Of a stretch of 46,208 nt of DNA, positions 1-7,826 are shown in pieces. This DNA comes from Bacilli bacterium (lineage in GTDB: Bacteria; Bacillota_I; Bacilli_A; RF39; UBA660). Under the pieces are notes generated by a model. It saw only the letters and a list, made by a program, of their open reading frames with translations, made no database searches and was not told the DNA's origin. A program made the translations under genes and the position numbers. Where the stretch lies: positions 1 through 46,208 of the forward strand of contig JAFQQQ010000003.1 of NCBI GenBank assembly GCA_017410525.1, in the 5' to 3' direction. The stretch's first letter is position 1. Each line of letters starts with the position of its first letter.

Positions 1-15
1 CAAATTACAATTTAT

Positions 16-41
16 AGAGCAGATAAATCTGTTCTTTTTTT
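16..41 (+). terminator. Intrinsic terminator of an upstream gene
   Basis: Inverted repeat with arms at 16-24 and 27-35 followed by a T run to 41. It must end a gene lying left of the window. Confidence 0.7.
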
Positions 42-80
42 GTTTTGTAAGCAAAATAATTTTATAAAGGAGAAAAAAAT

Positions 81-449
81 ATGACAAAATATAAAGATGT
101 ATATTGGACTTTACCACATCAAAAAAGATACTTTGGAACTACAACAATAGGTTCTGATAATTTAATTAGAGCGTTGTCAGAGGATAACAAAACTGTAATG
201 GACATATATAATCTAATTACTAGTGATCCAGATGCTAAAGAAATATTAAAAAAATTTATAGATGCTGGATATGAAAATTTTATAATGAAAGACTTTGTTA
301 CTGATAATGAAAAAGGTCTATATAGAATGAAAAGTAACGATAAAATAATATTTGTTCCTAGATATGATTTAAAAAGAGTTATTTCTAAAGAATTAAAAAA
401 TAAATTTTCAAAAGATTTAGAAAGAGAACAAGAAGAATTTGAAAAATAA
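81..449 (+). CDS. Hypothetical protein of the integrated element
   Basis: A 122-residue protein that I do not recognise. It starts with ATG behind a good AAAGGAG site and ends in a charged, probably helical tail rich in Lys and Glu. There is no signal peptide, membrane segment or clear catalytic motif. It lies 24 bases before the next gene and points the same way as the sortase and recombinase genes downstream, so it is probably element cargo or a maintenance gene. Codon use (aga, tta, AT-rich third positions) matches the host region. Confidence 0.75.
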   Translation: MTKYKDVYWTLPHQKRYFGTTTIGSDNLIRALSEDNKTVMDIYNLITSDPDAKEILKKFIDAGYENFIMKDFVTDNEKGLYRMKSNDKIIFVPRYDLKRVISKELKNKFSKDLEREQEEFEK

Positions 450-473
450 TATAAAGGAGAGGAAAAAAATATA

Positions 474-1142
474 ATGGAAAACAATAATGGAATTAATATA
501 TTTGGATATAGTTATGATAATAAACAAAATAAATATGTAGTTAATGAAGACCAAGCAAAAGTGGTTAAGACAATTTATGAGTTATATAATAAGTATTATT
601 TGAATTTAGATGAAATTGAAGAACTAATAAAAGGTAATATTGATATAGATTATATTATCGCAAGTAGAATAGAACGAATTTATGAAGAATTAAAAGAACA
701 ACAATTAGAATCAAAAAATCCGTTTGATAAACTAAATATTGCTAATCTATTAAAATGTGCTTATGGTTTAAGAGAACATTTAATAAATCATTTTACTGAA
801 TTAAAGAAAAAAATAGAATATATAGATAATATGAATGACGAAATAGATGTAGAGGGTATTTTAAATGATATAGAAGATGTATTAACTTTATTAAATGATA
901 GATATGCTCTTAATACTAAATATAAAAATTTTGAAGAAACAAAAAAAATAATAGATGAATATAGACAACAAGCAAAAGGAATCATTGTCGATAATGATTA
1001 TAAAGAATTAATAGAAAAAAGCAAAGATATTGATAAATTTTATTCATATAGTCAAAGTTCAATTATAAGTGAAGATTTATATAAAGAAGTCTTGGAAACA
1101 ATAAATAATAGAAATCTTACAAACGAAGAAATAGAAAAATAA
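474..1142 (+). CDS. Hypothetical protein with serine-recombinase-like N-terminal segment
   Basis: 222 residues. The first ~50 residues (GY near 12-13, then VVNEDQAKVVKTIYELY) closely resemble the Recombinase domain of the large serine recombinase encoded 1.7 kb downstream, which has GY and VINEEQAKVVRLIFDLF at the matching place. The catalytic resolvase domain and zinc ribbon are absent. The rest is predicted helical and charged. It could be a decayed recombinase piece recruited into a new protein, or a regulator that contacts the recombinase or its site. The frame is intact for 222 codons and has a ribosome site, which argues for a working gene. Function unknown. Confidence 0.7.
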   Translation: MENNNGINIFGYSYDNKQNKYVVNEDQAKVVKTIYELYNKYYLNLDEIEELIKGNIDIDYIIASRIERIYEELKEQQLESKNPFDKLNIANLLKCAYGLREHLINHFTELKKKIEYIDNMNDEIDVEGILNDIEDVLTLLNDRYALNTKYKNFEETKKIIDEYRQQAKGIIVDNDYKELIEKSKDIDKFYSYSQSSIISEDLYKEVLETINNRNLTNEEIEK

Positions 1143-1155
1143 AAAGGAGAAAATT

Positions 1156-1899
1156 ATGAAAAAAATTTTAACGGCATTATATATTTTGTTGTTCATATCA
1201 ATTGCAGTATTTTGTTTTTATAAGGCTTACGAAATAAAAGATGAACAAACAAAAATAAAAGAAGAACAAACCGAACTAATAGATATAGCAGAAATACCCG
1301 AAAAAGTAGAAGATATTGAAGAAAAAAAAGAAGTAATAAACTTTCAAGATTTAATAAATATAAATTCTGATTTTATTGGATGGATTAAAATAGAAGATAC
1401 TAATATTAATTATCCAATAGTTCAAGGAACAAATAACACCTATTATTTAAAACATTCCTTTTATAAGGAATATAGTAATGCTGGAAGTATTTATATGGAT
1501 GCTACTGCAAATAGTAATTTTAGTTCAAAAAATACTTTTATATACGGGCATTATACTTCTGATGGAAGTATGTTTGGTCAAATAGGAAAATATATGAAAC
1601 AAGATTTTTATGATAAGCATAAAGAAATATATATTTATACTTCGGAACAAAACTATAAATTAGAAGTATTTAGTGTTCATGTTGATAAGGCATCATCAAA
1701 ATCGTATCAAATGAATTTTACAACTGATGAATCATATAAGGACTATATAGATCTAATGAAAAGTTATAGTGTTATAAAAAGTGATATAGAAATTGATTAT
1801 ACAGAAGATAGGATAGTTACTTTATATTCTTGTTCTCATGAAAGAGGTCATGCGAAAGATGACAGATATTTTGTTCACGCAAAATTAATAGAGATATAA
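1156..1899 (+). CDS. srtB: Class B sortase
   Basis: 247-residue membrane-anchored transpeptidase. An N-terminal hydrophobic segment (about residues 5-22) is followed by a Glu/Lys-rich linker and the sortase beta-barrel from about residue 65. The catalytic triad is visible: His132 in YGHYTS, Cys226 in TLYSC and Arg237 in DRYFVHA. Class B enzymes cleave an NPQTN- or LPXTG-like sorting signal and join the protein to peptidoglycan, or act on element-encoded surface proteins. No substrate with a sorting signal is seen in the window; it may lie left of it. The gene is 13 bases after its neighbour and ends before a hairpin terminator, so it is the last gene of the 81-1899 unit. Confidence 0.93.
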   Translation: MKKILTALYILLFISIAVFCFYKAYEIKDEQTKIKEEQTELIDIAEIPEKVEDIEEKKEVINFQDLININSDFIGWIKIEDTNINYPIVQGTNNTYYLKHSFYKEYSNAGSIYMDATANSNFSSKNTFIYGHYTSDGSMFGQIGKYMKQDFYDKHKEIYIYTSEQNYKLEVFSVHVDKASSKSYQMNFTTDESYKDYIDLMKSYSVIKSDIEIDYTEDRIVTLYSCSHERGHAKDDRYFVHAKLIEI

Positions 1900-1949
1900 G
1901 ATGTTTGATGTTTCAACCGTAGTACAAATTTAGTTTTATAAATAATAGC

Positions 1950-1974
1950 AAATCGTAGAAATACGATTTTTTTG
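1950..1974 (+). terminator. Intrinsic terminator after sortase
   Basis: Arms 1951-1957 and 1962-1968 with a GAAA loop, then a run of T. It ends the sortase transcript. Confidence 0.85.
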
Positions 1975-2010
1975 TTTTAAAAATCTAAAATGAAAGTATA
2001 TGGTGAAAAA

Positions 2011-2178
2011 ATGAATAAGATAGATGATTTATTTAAATATAATCAAATAATTTCTAATGAAATTGAAAGAAAAATTATTGTTGCTTTATTTGAGTTGTTA
2101 TACAGCAAACAACAAATAACAAAAAGCGAATTAGACTCTCTTGTTTTAAATACCTGTCGTACCTTTAACTTAAATTAA
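2011..2178 (+). CDS. Small protein upstream of the recombinase
   Basis: 55 residues if started at the ATG at 2011, which has a GGTGA site six bases before it; an earlier in-frame ATG at 1990 lacks one. The sequence is helical, with an ITKSELDSL stretch that recalls the short SHOCT-like proteins often found just before large serine recombinases of integrative elements, but the resemblance is weak. It ends a few bases before the recombinase frame. It may be an excision helper or regulator; this is inference from position only. Confidence 0.55.
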   Translation: MNKIDDLFKYNQIISNEIERKIIVALFELLYSKQQITKSELDSLVLNTCRTFNLN

Positions 2179-2183
2179 AAAAA

Positions 2184-3944
2184 ATGTTAGATTCGAGTCG
2201 TTGGAAGGAGGTTATTATTACGGCAAGAATAGTAGCTATATATGGTAGAGTATCGACAGAGCATGAAGCACAATTATCTGCACTAGATAATCAAATACAA
2301 TACTATGATGACATATTAGATAAGCATCCTGATTGGGAATTATATGATAGATATATAGATGAAGGAATTACAGGAACATCAACTAAAAAGAGAAAAAACT
2401 TTTTAAGAATGATGGAAGATGCAAGAAGAGGTTGCTTTGATTTGATTATCACTCGTGAAGTATCACGATTTGCTAGAAATACAGTTGATACTCTTCAAGA
2501 AACAAGAAAACTAAAAAAGTGGGGAGTAGAAGTTTATTTTACTGAAGATAATATATGGACTTTTAATGATGAAGATGGAGAATTAAAATTAACCTTAATG
2601 GCAACTTTAGCTCAAAATGAAAGTAAAAAAACTTCTCAAAGAGTTAAAGCAGGACAAATGATTTCTTTTCAAAATGGTGTTTTTTATGGGACTGGAAATA
2701 TAATGGGCTATGACAAGATTGGAAAAGAAATGGTTATCAATGAAGAACAAGCTAAAGTTGTAAGATTAATATTTGATTTGTTTTTAGAAGGATATGGTAC
2801 TCAAAAAATAAAATACGAATTAGAAAAGAGAGAAATTTTAACAGCAACAGGTTTAAAAGTTTGGAGTGCTTCACAGATCGGAAGAATGTTAAAAAATGCT
2901 TTTTATTGTGGCACGATTGTTTATAGAAAGTATTATGTTCCTGATTATTTAGAGCAAAAACCCAAAAAGAATAATGGAGCAGTTGAACAAGTGATAGTTG
3001 AAGGAACGCATCAACCTATAATATCAAAAGAGGATTTTGAAAAAGTACAAAAACTTTTAGAAAAACATTCAATGATAAAAAATGATGATAAAAAAAATAG
3101 AGTGGGTGTTCCACAAAATATATGGAGTTCAAAAGTCGTATGCGAATGTGGTGCAAGTATGAATAAAAAAGTTTATAGTAGAAGAAACGAAAAAGAAGTT
3201 ATGTATGGTTATATTTGCTATAATCAAAAAAACAAAGGTTCAGCTAATAAAAGGATAGAAAAAGGATTGGATGCAGATGGATTTTGCGATATTCCTCAAA
3301 TTCAAGAATGGAAATTTGATTTGATGTCAAATATTTTATTTGATAAAATTTTAAACGATAAGGAAAGAATAAAAGATCTTGCATATAGTTTAATAGATAA
3401 AGTAATATCAGAAGATGAAATTAATAATGAAATTCAAGATAAGATTTTATCAATAGAAAAGAAAATTAGTAATAATACCGAAAAGAAAAATAGACTATTA
3501 GACGGATATTTAAATGGTTTAATCGAAAAAAAAGATTTTGTTATAAAAAAGAAAGAAATTGAAGACGCATATCAAAATTTGGTATTACAACTAGAGGACT
3601 TAAAAAGTCAGTCAACACCTTCAACTTGTGAAATAAAAGAAAGAATTAAGAAATTAAAGCAAACTATAAATGAAAATTTAAATTTTGATGAAAATTGCAT
3701 ACCAACTGAAATAATTAATTCTTTTATTGAAAAAATAACTGTTCATAAAGATAAATTTGAATGGAAATTAAATTATTTAACTGAATTAAATAATTATATT
3801 GGAGATATACCAATTGAAGATAAAGGTATTCATCTTGCAACAATTGTAATAAATAGAGATGATGTAATTAGATATAATGAAAAACATAATTGTTTAAAAA
3901 GAATTTGTCAAAAAGAGAATATTATAATGGAAGTATATATTTAA
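2184..3944 (+). CDS. Large serine recombinase (integrase of the element)
   Basis: 586 residues in the longest ATG frame. The resolvase domain starts at AIYGRVSTEHEAQ with the nucleophilic Ser in RVS, followed by the ITREVSRFARN motif. Next come a Recombinase domain (VINEEQAKVVRLIFDLF), a zinc ribbon with CECG and further Cys residues, and a C-terminal coiled coil. It would integrate and excise the element between att sites. The start is odd: a strong AAGGAGG at 2205-2211 sits after the only ATG (2184), and the domain proper begins right after an in-frame ACG at 2220 where relatives usually begin with Met-Ala-Arg. Translation may start at ACG 2220 or ATT 2217. Confidence 0.93.
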   Translation: MLDSSRWKEVIITARIVAIYGRVSTEHEAQLSALDNQIQYYDDILDKHPDWELYDRYIDEGITGTSTKKRKNFLRMMEDARRGCFDLIITREVSRFARNTVDTLQETRKLKKWGVEVYFTEDNIWTFNDEDGELKLTLMATLAQNESKKTSQRVKAGQMISFQNGVFYGTGNIMGYDKIGKEMVINEEQAKVVRLIFDLFLEGYGTQKIKYELEKREILTATGLKVWSASQIGRMLKNAFYCGTIVYRKYYVPDYLEQKPKKNNGAVEQVIVEGTHQPIISKEDFEKVQKLLEKHSMIKNDDKKNRVGVPQNIWSSKVVCECGASMNKKVYSRRNEKEVMYGYICYNQKNKGSANKRIEKGLDADGFCDIPQIQEWKFDLMSNILFDKILNDKERIKDLAYSLIDKVISEDEINNEIQDKILSIEKKISNNTEKKNRLLDGYLNGLIEKKDFVIKKKEIEDAYQNLVLQLEDLKSQSTPSTCEIKERIKKLKQTINENLNFDENCIPTEIINSFIEKITVHKDKFEWKLNYLTELNNYIGDIPIEDKGIHLATIVINRDDVIRYNEKHNCLKRICQKENIIMEVYI

Positions 3945-4290
3945 AACTATTAATATTCTCTTTTCTTTTACATATTAAAAAATAAAATTTTATATAAAAA
4001 ATCACCTTTTGTAGTCGCAAAATGGACAAAAACATGATATAATGATTATGCAATCTATTAAGGATTCTTGATTGTGATATGAAGTATATTTAAATTAATG
4101 CTTATTCATCCCAAATGAGATTGTAGCACAAGCTGTAGTTAAAGAAAATCAATAATTAAATTAAGACTAAGGTTTTAAAATTTTAAAACCTTAGTTTTTT
4201 TGATAAAATCTGTTTTTTTAAATAATTTAATTTATTTATATGGTATAATTATAAAAGATGTTAATTAAATATATGTACTGGAGGAGTAGT
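3945..4290. other. Intergenic stretch with possible attachment site and gene remnant
   Basis: No complete gene. Just past a large serine recombinase is where the element end (att site) is expected. The + frame 4099-4155 reads CLFIPNEIVAQAVVKENQ before a TAA and looks like the tail of a real protein. It may be the 3' end of a target gene split by the element. A strong terminator follows at 4167. A -10-like TATAAT near 4242-4247 probably serves the next gene. Confidence 0.35.
4167..4202 (+). terminator. Intrinsic terminator, perfect 28-bp palindrome
   Basis: Arms 4167-4180 and 4181-4194 are perfectly complementary with no fixed loop and are followed by eight T. It sits downstream of the recombinase and of the possible gene remnant. 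Confidence 0.85.
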
Positions 4291-5007
4291 ATGTCTAAAA
4301 TAAGAAAACAATATTTTGCGCGTTTATTCGTGCGTATTACGATCTTTATCGTGTGTTTGATTATGTGTTTTAAACCACAATTCTATGAAATTTTAGAAGG
4401 TATGAATTTTTTTGATGGGTTTCATATATTACACCTTTTATGGTTAGTTTGGGTATTTGATATGATTTTACAAATCATACCTATTAAAAACAAATTAGCG
4501 TTAGGCTCACAAAAACTGTTTATAAATCGTTTCCAACCAATTCGTGAAAAAATCAATTATAAAGCTCTCAAGAATTATGTTAAGAAGACTACTGCCTCAG
4601 CATATAAAGTGTTTGTTGTATGGGCAATATTGATTGTCGTTATTGGTGTACTTTATTATCTCAATATTATAAACAAAACCTGGCTATTTATGTTTTCAGT
4701 TTTGTTCTATGTTTGTGATTTGATTTGTGTTTTAATTTGGTGCCCATTTCGCCTAATCATGAAAAATAAGTGTTGTACAACTTGCCGTATCTTTAACTGG
4801 GATCATCTTATGATGTTCTCGCCACTTATTTTTTGTGTAGGATTTTTTACAATTTCACTTGTGGTGATGGCGTTCTTAGCGTGGTTAGTTTGGGAATTAT
4901 GCATTATACTTTATCCAGAACGTTTTTCTGAAATCACAAACGTTGCCCTTAGATGCTCTAACTGTACTGATAAACTTTGTACACAATACTGCAAAAAACT
5001 TAGATAA
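4291..5007 (+). CDS. Cysteine-rich multi-pass membrane protein
   Basis: 238 residues from the ATG at 4291, chosen because GGAGG lies eight bases before it. About five hydrophobic segments are seen, followed by Cys clusters: CCTTC in a cytosolic or loop segment after the fourth, and a tail with CSNC and CTQYC that could bind a metal or an Fe-S cluster. I do not recognise the family with certainty. Codon use differs from all neighbours (CGT arginine, GCG, GTG, ATC), so recent horizontal gain is likely. It stands alone between terminators. Confidence 0.8.
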   Translation: MSKIRKQYFARLFVRITIFIVCLIMCFKPQFYEILEGMNFFDGFHILHLLWLVWVFDMILQIIPIKNKLALGSQKLFINRFQPIREKINYKALKNYVKKTTASAYKVFVVWAILIVVIGVLYYLNIINKTWLFMFSVLFYVCDLICVLIWCPFRLIMKNKCCTTCRIFNWDHLMMFSPLIFCVGFFTISLVVMAFLAWLVWELCIILYPERFSEITNVALRCSNCTDKLCTQYCKKLR

Positions 5008-5050
5008 AGCATTGACTCAACATTTTTTTATATTTAAAAACAATTAATTG

Positions 5051-5076
5051 AAAAGCACATTTTTCGCGCTTTTTTA
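5051..5076 (+). terminator. Probable intrinsic terminator
   Basis: Short arms (AAAAGC at 5051-5056, GCTTTT at 5068-5073) followed by T residues, after the membrane protein gene. Confidence 0.5.
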
Positions 5077-5126
5077 TTTACATTAATTAGTATTTGTGTT
5101 AAAGTATATTAAAAAAAGGTGATAAT

Positions 5127-5915
5127 GTGATAAGAAAGCAACTATTTCAAAGAGTCTTAGATATATCAAAAAATGGGGAACTTCTAGATAAACAAATGAT
5201 TCTAAAGTTAGTTAGAGATATATTATCAAATACAGATTCTTTAACAAGAAGAAAATATAAATATACTTATTTTGGAAATTTTGATGGTTTTTGTGCTAAA
5301 ACTGATATAGAAAATTATAAAATATGTTTTAGTATTAAAACTTGTTATGAGGAAGTAAATGAGTATAAAAATGCATCTGTGTTAGAAAAAAATCTTCATA
5401 TAATTGCTATTATTTTTCATGAAATAGAACATCTTCAAGAACCTGTAAAAATAAGAAAAAATGGATTTGAAGGAAAACTCATAAGTGTTGCTGATAGTCA
5501 TGAAAATTATTTTGATAAAAATGGAAATGCAAACTTTGATACATATTATTGTGATCCAAGTGAAAAAATAGCTTTCGCTAATTCATATAAAAAATTATTA
5601 GAATATTTATCTAAATATCCTAATTTTAAAAAGGAATATGAAAATGAATATATAAATATAAACAATGAATATATAGAAAGATTGTTATATGCATATGAAA
5701 AATCAGATAACGGTAAATATAATATACCTTTAATAGATTTTATATTAGCTATTAAAAAAACATCTAATTTACGAAAAATTAATTTTAAATTAGTAAAAAA
5801 AGGGGAATGTAAAAATATTAGTAAAATAGATACAGAAAAAAGATTTATGTATGGCTTACCTGTAACTATGGAAAATGTAGAACAGTTAGAAAAGAAAATA
5901 ATATTAAGGAGATAA
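5127..5915 (+). CDS. HExxH-containing hypothetical protein
   Basis: 262 residues beginning with GTG at 5127; the ATG two bases earlier is followed at once by a stop, and an AAAGGTGA site precedes the GTG. A hydrophobic stretch IIAIIF leads into HEIEH (His98, Glu99, His102), the zinc-binding and catalytic pattern of metallopeptidases. No third zinc ligand can be assigned by eye. No signal peptide is present, so action is probably cytosolic. It lies one base from the HAD gene, and the two are followed by the Smr gene, suggesting one transcript. Peptidase activity is inferred from the motif alone. Confidence 0.7.
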   Translation: MIRKQLFQRVLDISKNGELLDKQMILKLVRDILSNTDSLTRRKYKYTYFGNFDGFCAKTDIENYKICFSIKTCYEEVNEYKNASVLEKNLHIIAIIFHEIEHLQEPVKIRKNGFEGKLISVADSHENYFDKNGNANFDTYYCDPSEKIAFANSYKKLLEYLSKYPNFKKEYENEYININNEYIERLLYAYEKSDNGKYNIPLIDFILAIKKTSNLRKINFKLVKKGECKNISKIDTEKRFMYGLPVTMENVEQLEKKIILRR

Positions 5916-5916
5916 A

Positions 5917-6603
5917 ATGAGATTATTAGCTACTGATTATGACAACACATTAAAAACAAATATAAAAAATTTTAAAATAAATTTAGATGCAATTAATAAA
6001 TTTATGGAACAAGGAAATAAATTTGTGATAATAACAGGAAGAAGTTTTGAACAAATACAACCTGAAATAATTAAATATAATATTAAATATGATTATCTTG
6101 TTTGTAATAATGGTTTAATTATTTTTGATAAAAACAATAAAATTGTTAAATGTAAATTATTACCTATTAATGATATAAACTTTATATACACTACATTATC
6201 AAAGTTTCCTAATTTAAAAAAAATTGAAGCGTATACATATACTACAACTACGACTGAATTAAATGAAATATTAGAATTTCATGGCGAATTTATAAATAAA
6301 AGTAGCGCTACTGATTATAGAAACAAATTAATGTATGCAAGAAAACATCTATATTGTTATCAAGATAATAATCATATATATATTAGTTTAAATACAAATA
6401 AAGCTAACGCTTTAATGTTTATACAAAAATTGGAAAAGATGCAAAAAGAAAGTATTTATACTATAGGTGATGATTTAAACGATTTAGATATGTTATTATA
6501 TTTTAATGGTTACAAAATGTTAAAATCTAATAATAAACTTTTATTCAAAGGAATACCGACGATAAAGGATGTACATTCTTTAGTAAAAAAAATATCTAAA
6601 TAA
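5917..6603 (+). CDS. HAD-superfamily hydrolase, Cof-type
   Basis: 228 residues. Motif I is LLATDYDNTL with Asp7 as nucleophile and Asp9 as acid/base. Motif II is near ITGRS, and motif IV is GDDLNDLDML close to the C-terminus. A cap domain lies between them, as in Cof-type (class IIB) phosphatases that act on sugar phosphates or nucleotides. The substrate cannot be told from sequence. It overlaps closely with the HExxH gene upstream and precedes the Smr gene by 15 bases, so the three are probably co-transcribed. The length is slightly below the usual ~270 residues, suggesting a reduced cap. Confidence 0.85.
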   Translation: MRLLATDYDNTLKTNIKNFKINLDAINKFMEQGNKFVIITGRSFEQIQPEIIKYNIKYDYLVCNNGLIIFDKNNKIVKCKLLPINDINFIYTTLSKFPNLKKIEAYTYTTTTTELNEILEFHGEFINKSSATDYRNKLMYARKHLYCYQDNNHIYISLNTNKANALMFIQKLEKMQKESIYTIGDDLNDLDMLLYFNGYKMLKSNNKLLFKGIPTIKDVHSLVKKISK

Positions 6604-6618
6604 TATAAAGGTGATAAA

Positions 6619-6885
6619 ATGGAATTAAATCAAGTGTTGTTTGTAGATAATTTACCTAGTTTGGATTTACACGGTTTTGATAGAGATACAGCTCGTGTAA
6701 AAGTGTTGGAATTTATAAAAGATAATATAATTTTAAAGAATGATATAATTTGTATTGTTCATGGCGTAGGATTAGGTATAGTAAAGGAAGAGGTTCACAA
6801 CACATTAAAAAGACATAAAAATGTTCTTGAATATAAATTGTTTTATAATAATGTAGGATGTACTATTGTCAAGTTAAAGATTTGA
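6619..6885 (+). CDS. Stand-alone Smr-domain protein
   Basis: 88 residues that are almost entirely a Smr domain: the LDLHG motif near residues 15-19 and HGVGLGIV near 54-61. Smr is best known as the C-terminal nuclease domain of MutS2, where it nicks DNA or cleaves RNA at collided ribosomes. Here it is an independent small protein, not the tail of MutS2, and the region upstream encodes a HAD enzyme. It has a GGTGATAAA ribosome site. Its terminator overlaps the last codons. Confidence 0.85.
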   Translation: MELNQVLFVDNLPSLDLHGFDRDTARVKVLEFIKDNIILKNDIICIVHGVGLGIVKEEVHNTLKRHKNVLEYKLFYNNVGCTIVKLKI

Positions 6886-6902
6886 CAATAGTGTATTTTT
6901 TT
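6862..6902 (+). terminator. Intrinsic terminator after Smr gene
   Basis: Eleven-base arms at 6862-6872 and 6882-6892, then T residues. The stop codon of the Smr gene lies inside the hairpin. Confidence 0.85.
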
Positions 6903-6937
6903 GTTAATATAATCACTGCTTAAGGGAGAGGGATATT

Positions 6938-7774
6938 GTGGACTTTAATACTAGAAATTTTTTGAAATCAAAATTTATTAAAATTAAGGATTTATATGTA
7001 AACAGAAAATATGCCACTTTAATAAAAGAATGTACTGATTATTTAAATATTTATCCTAACGAAACAAATGTTAGATTTATGAGAGCAAAAGCTTATAGAT
7101 ATAAAGGTATGTTTAAAGAAGCTATAGAAGATTTAAACTATAATTTAAGTTTAGGCGAAAATGCACATTCAATAGTAGAACTTTATTATATATATTATTT
7201 TTTAAACATGTATGAAGAGGCTTTAAACTTATTACCTGAATTATATAAAAATAAATATATAAATGTATCTTCACTCGCTATATCAGAAGCTATAATGAAA
7301 AAACAACTTGGGATTCCGTTTAAAACAAAAAGCAATTATGTAATTAATCAAATAAACGATTTTAACAAGAAAGATTCTTTAAATCATATAATAAACAATC
7401 ATCAAAAGGAATATATTGAAGGAAAATCAATGTTTTATCGTAATGTAGATATAAATTATTTATATGATATATTAATTAAAAATTTAAAAAATAGTAAAAA
7501 AGCCAATATTGAGGAAATGTTAGAAATACATTATTTTGGTGTTTCAAATATAGGCACAAATAATTATAATGTATGTAATTTTATCAAAGTGGTAGTGATA
7601 CCTAACACTAATAATATTATAAGTATATATCCAATTGATACTGTTTATAATTTAGAATTTGTTAATTTAGAGAATGATAGATCTAAATTATTTAAAGAAG
7701 ATAAATATAAAATTAAAACTATATCAAGAATAGATAAATTTAATAATAGAAATAGCAAAAGAAACAAGTTATAA
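6938..7774 (+). CDS. TPR-like hypothetical protein
   Basis: 278 residues starting at GTG 6938 behind GGGAGAGGG. Residues ~15-110 look like tetratricopeptide helices (ALxLxPE and AIEDLNYNLSLGE type units), a protein-binding scaffold. The C-terminal half is a separate domain of unknown fold with Asn-rich strands. No signal peptide or membrane segment. It is a single-gene unit between terminators and just precedes priA; no functional link is evident. Confidence 0.7.
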   Translation: MDFNTRNFLKSKFIKIKDLYVNRKYATLIKECTDYLNIYPNETNVRFMRAKAYRYKGMFKEAIEDLNYNLSLGENAHSIVELYYIYYFLNMYEEALNLLPELYKNKYINVSSLAISEAIMKKQLGIPFKTKSNYVINQINDFNKKDSLNHIINNHQKEYIEGKSMFYRNVDINYLYDILIKNLKNSKKANIEEMLEIHYFGVSNIGTNNYNVCNFIKVVVIPNTNNIISIYPIDTVYNLEFVNLENDRSKLFKEDKYKIKTISRIDKFNNRNSKRNKL

Positions 7775-7788
7775 AACTTGTTTTTTAT
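7763..7788 (+). terminator. Intrinsic terminator before priA
   Basis: Arms 7763-7770 and 7775-7782 with an ATAA loop, then T residues. It overlaps the stop of the TPR-like gene. Confidence 0.8.
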
Positions 7789-7826
7789 TGTTTTAAATAG
7801 TATAATTTTATTAGTGAGATGGTAAT

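Noticed and set aside
2184-2206. A TTCGAGTC stretch resembling a tRNA T-loop before the recombinase
   Set aside because: The flanking bases do not form a T stem and no other tRNA arms are present.
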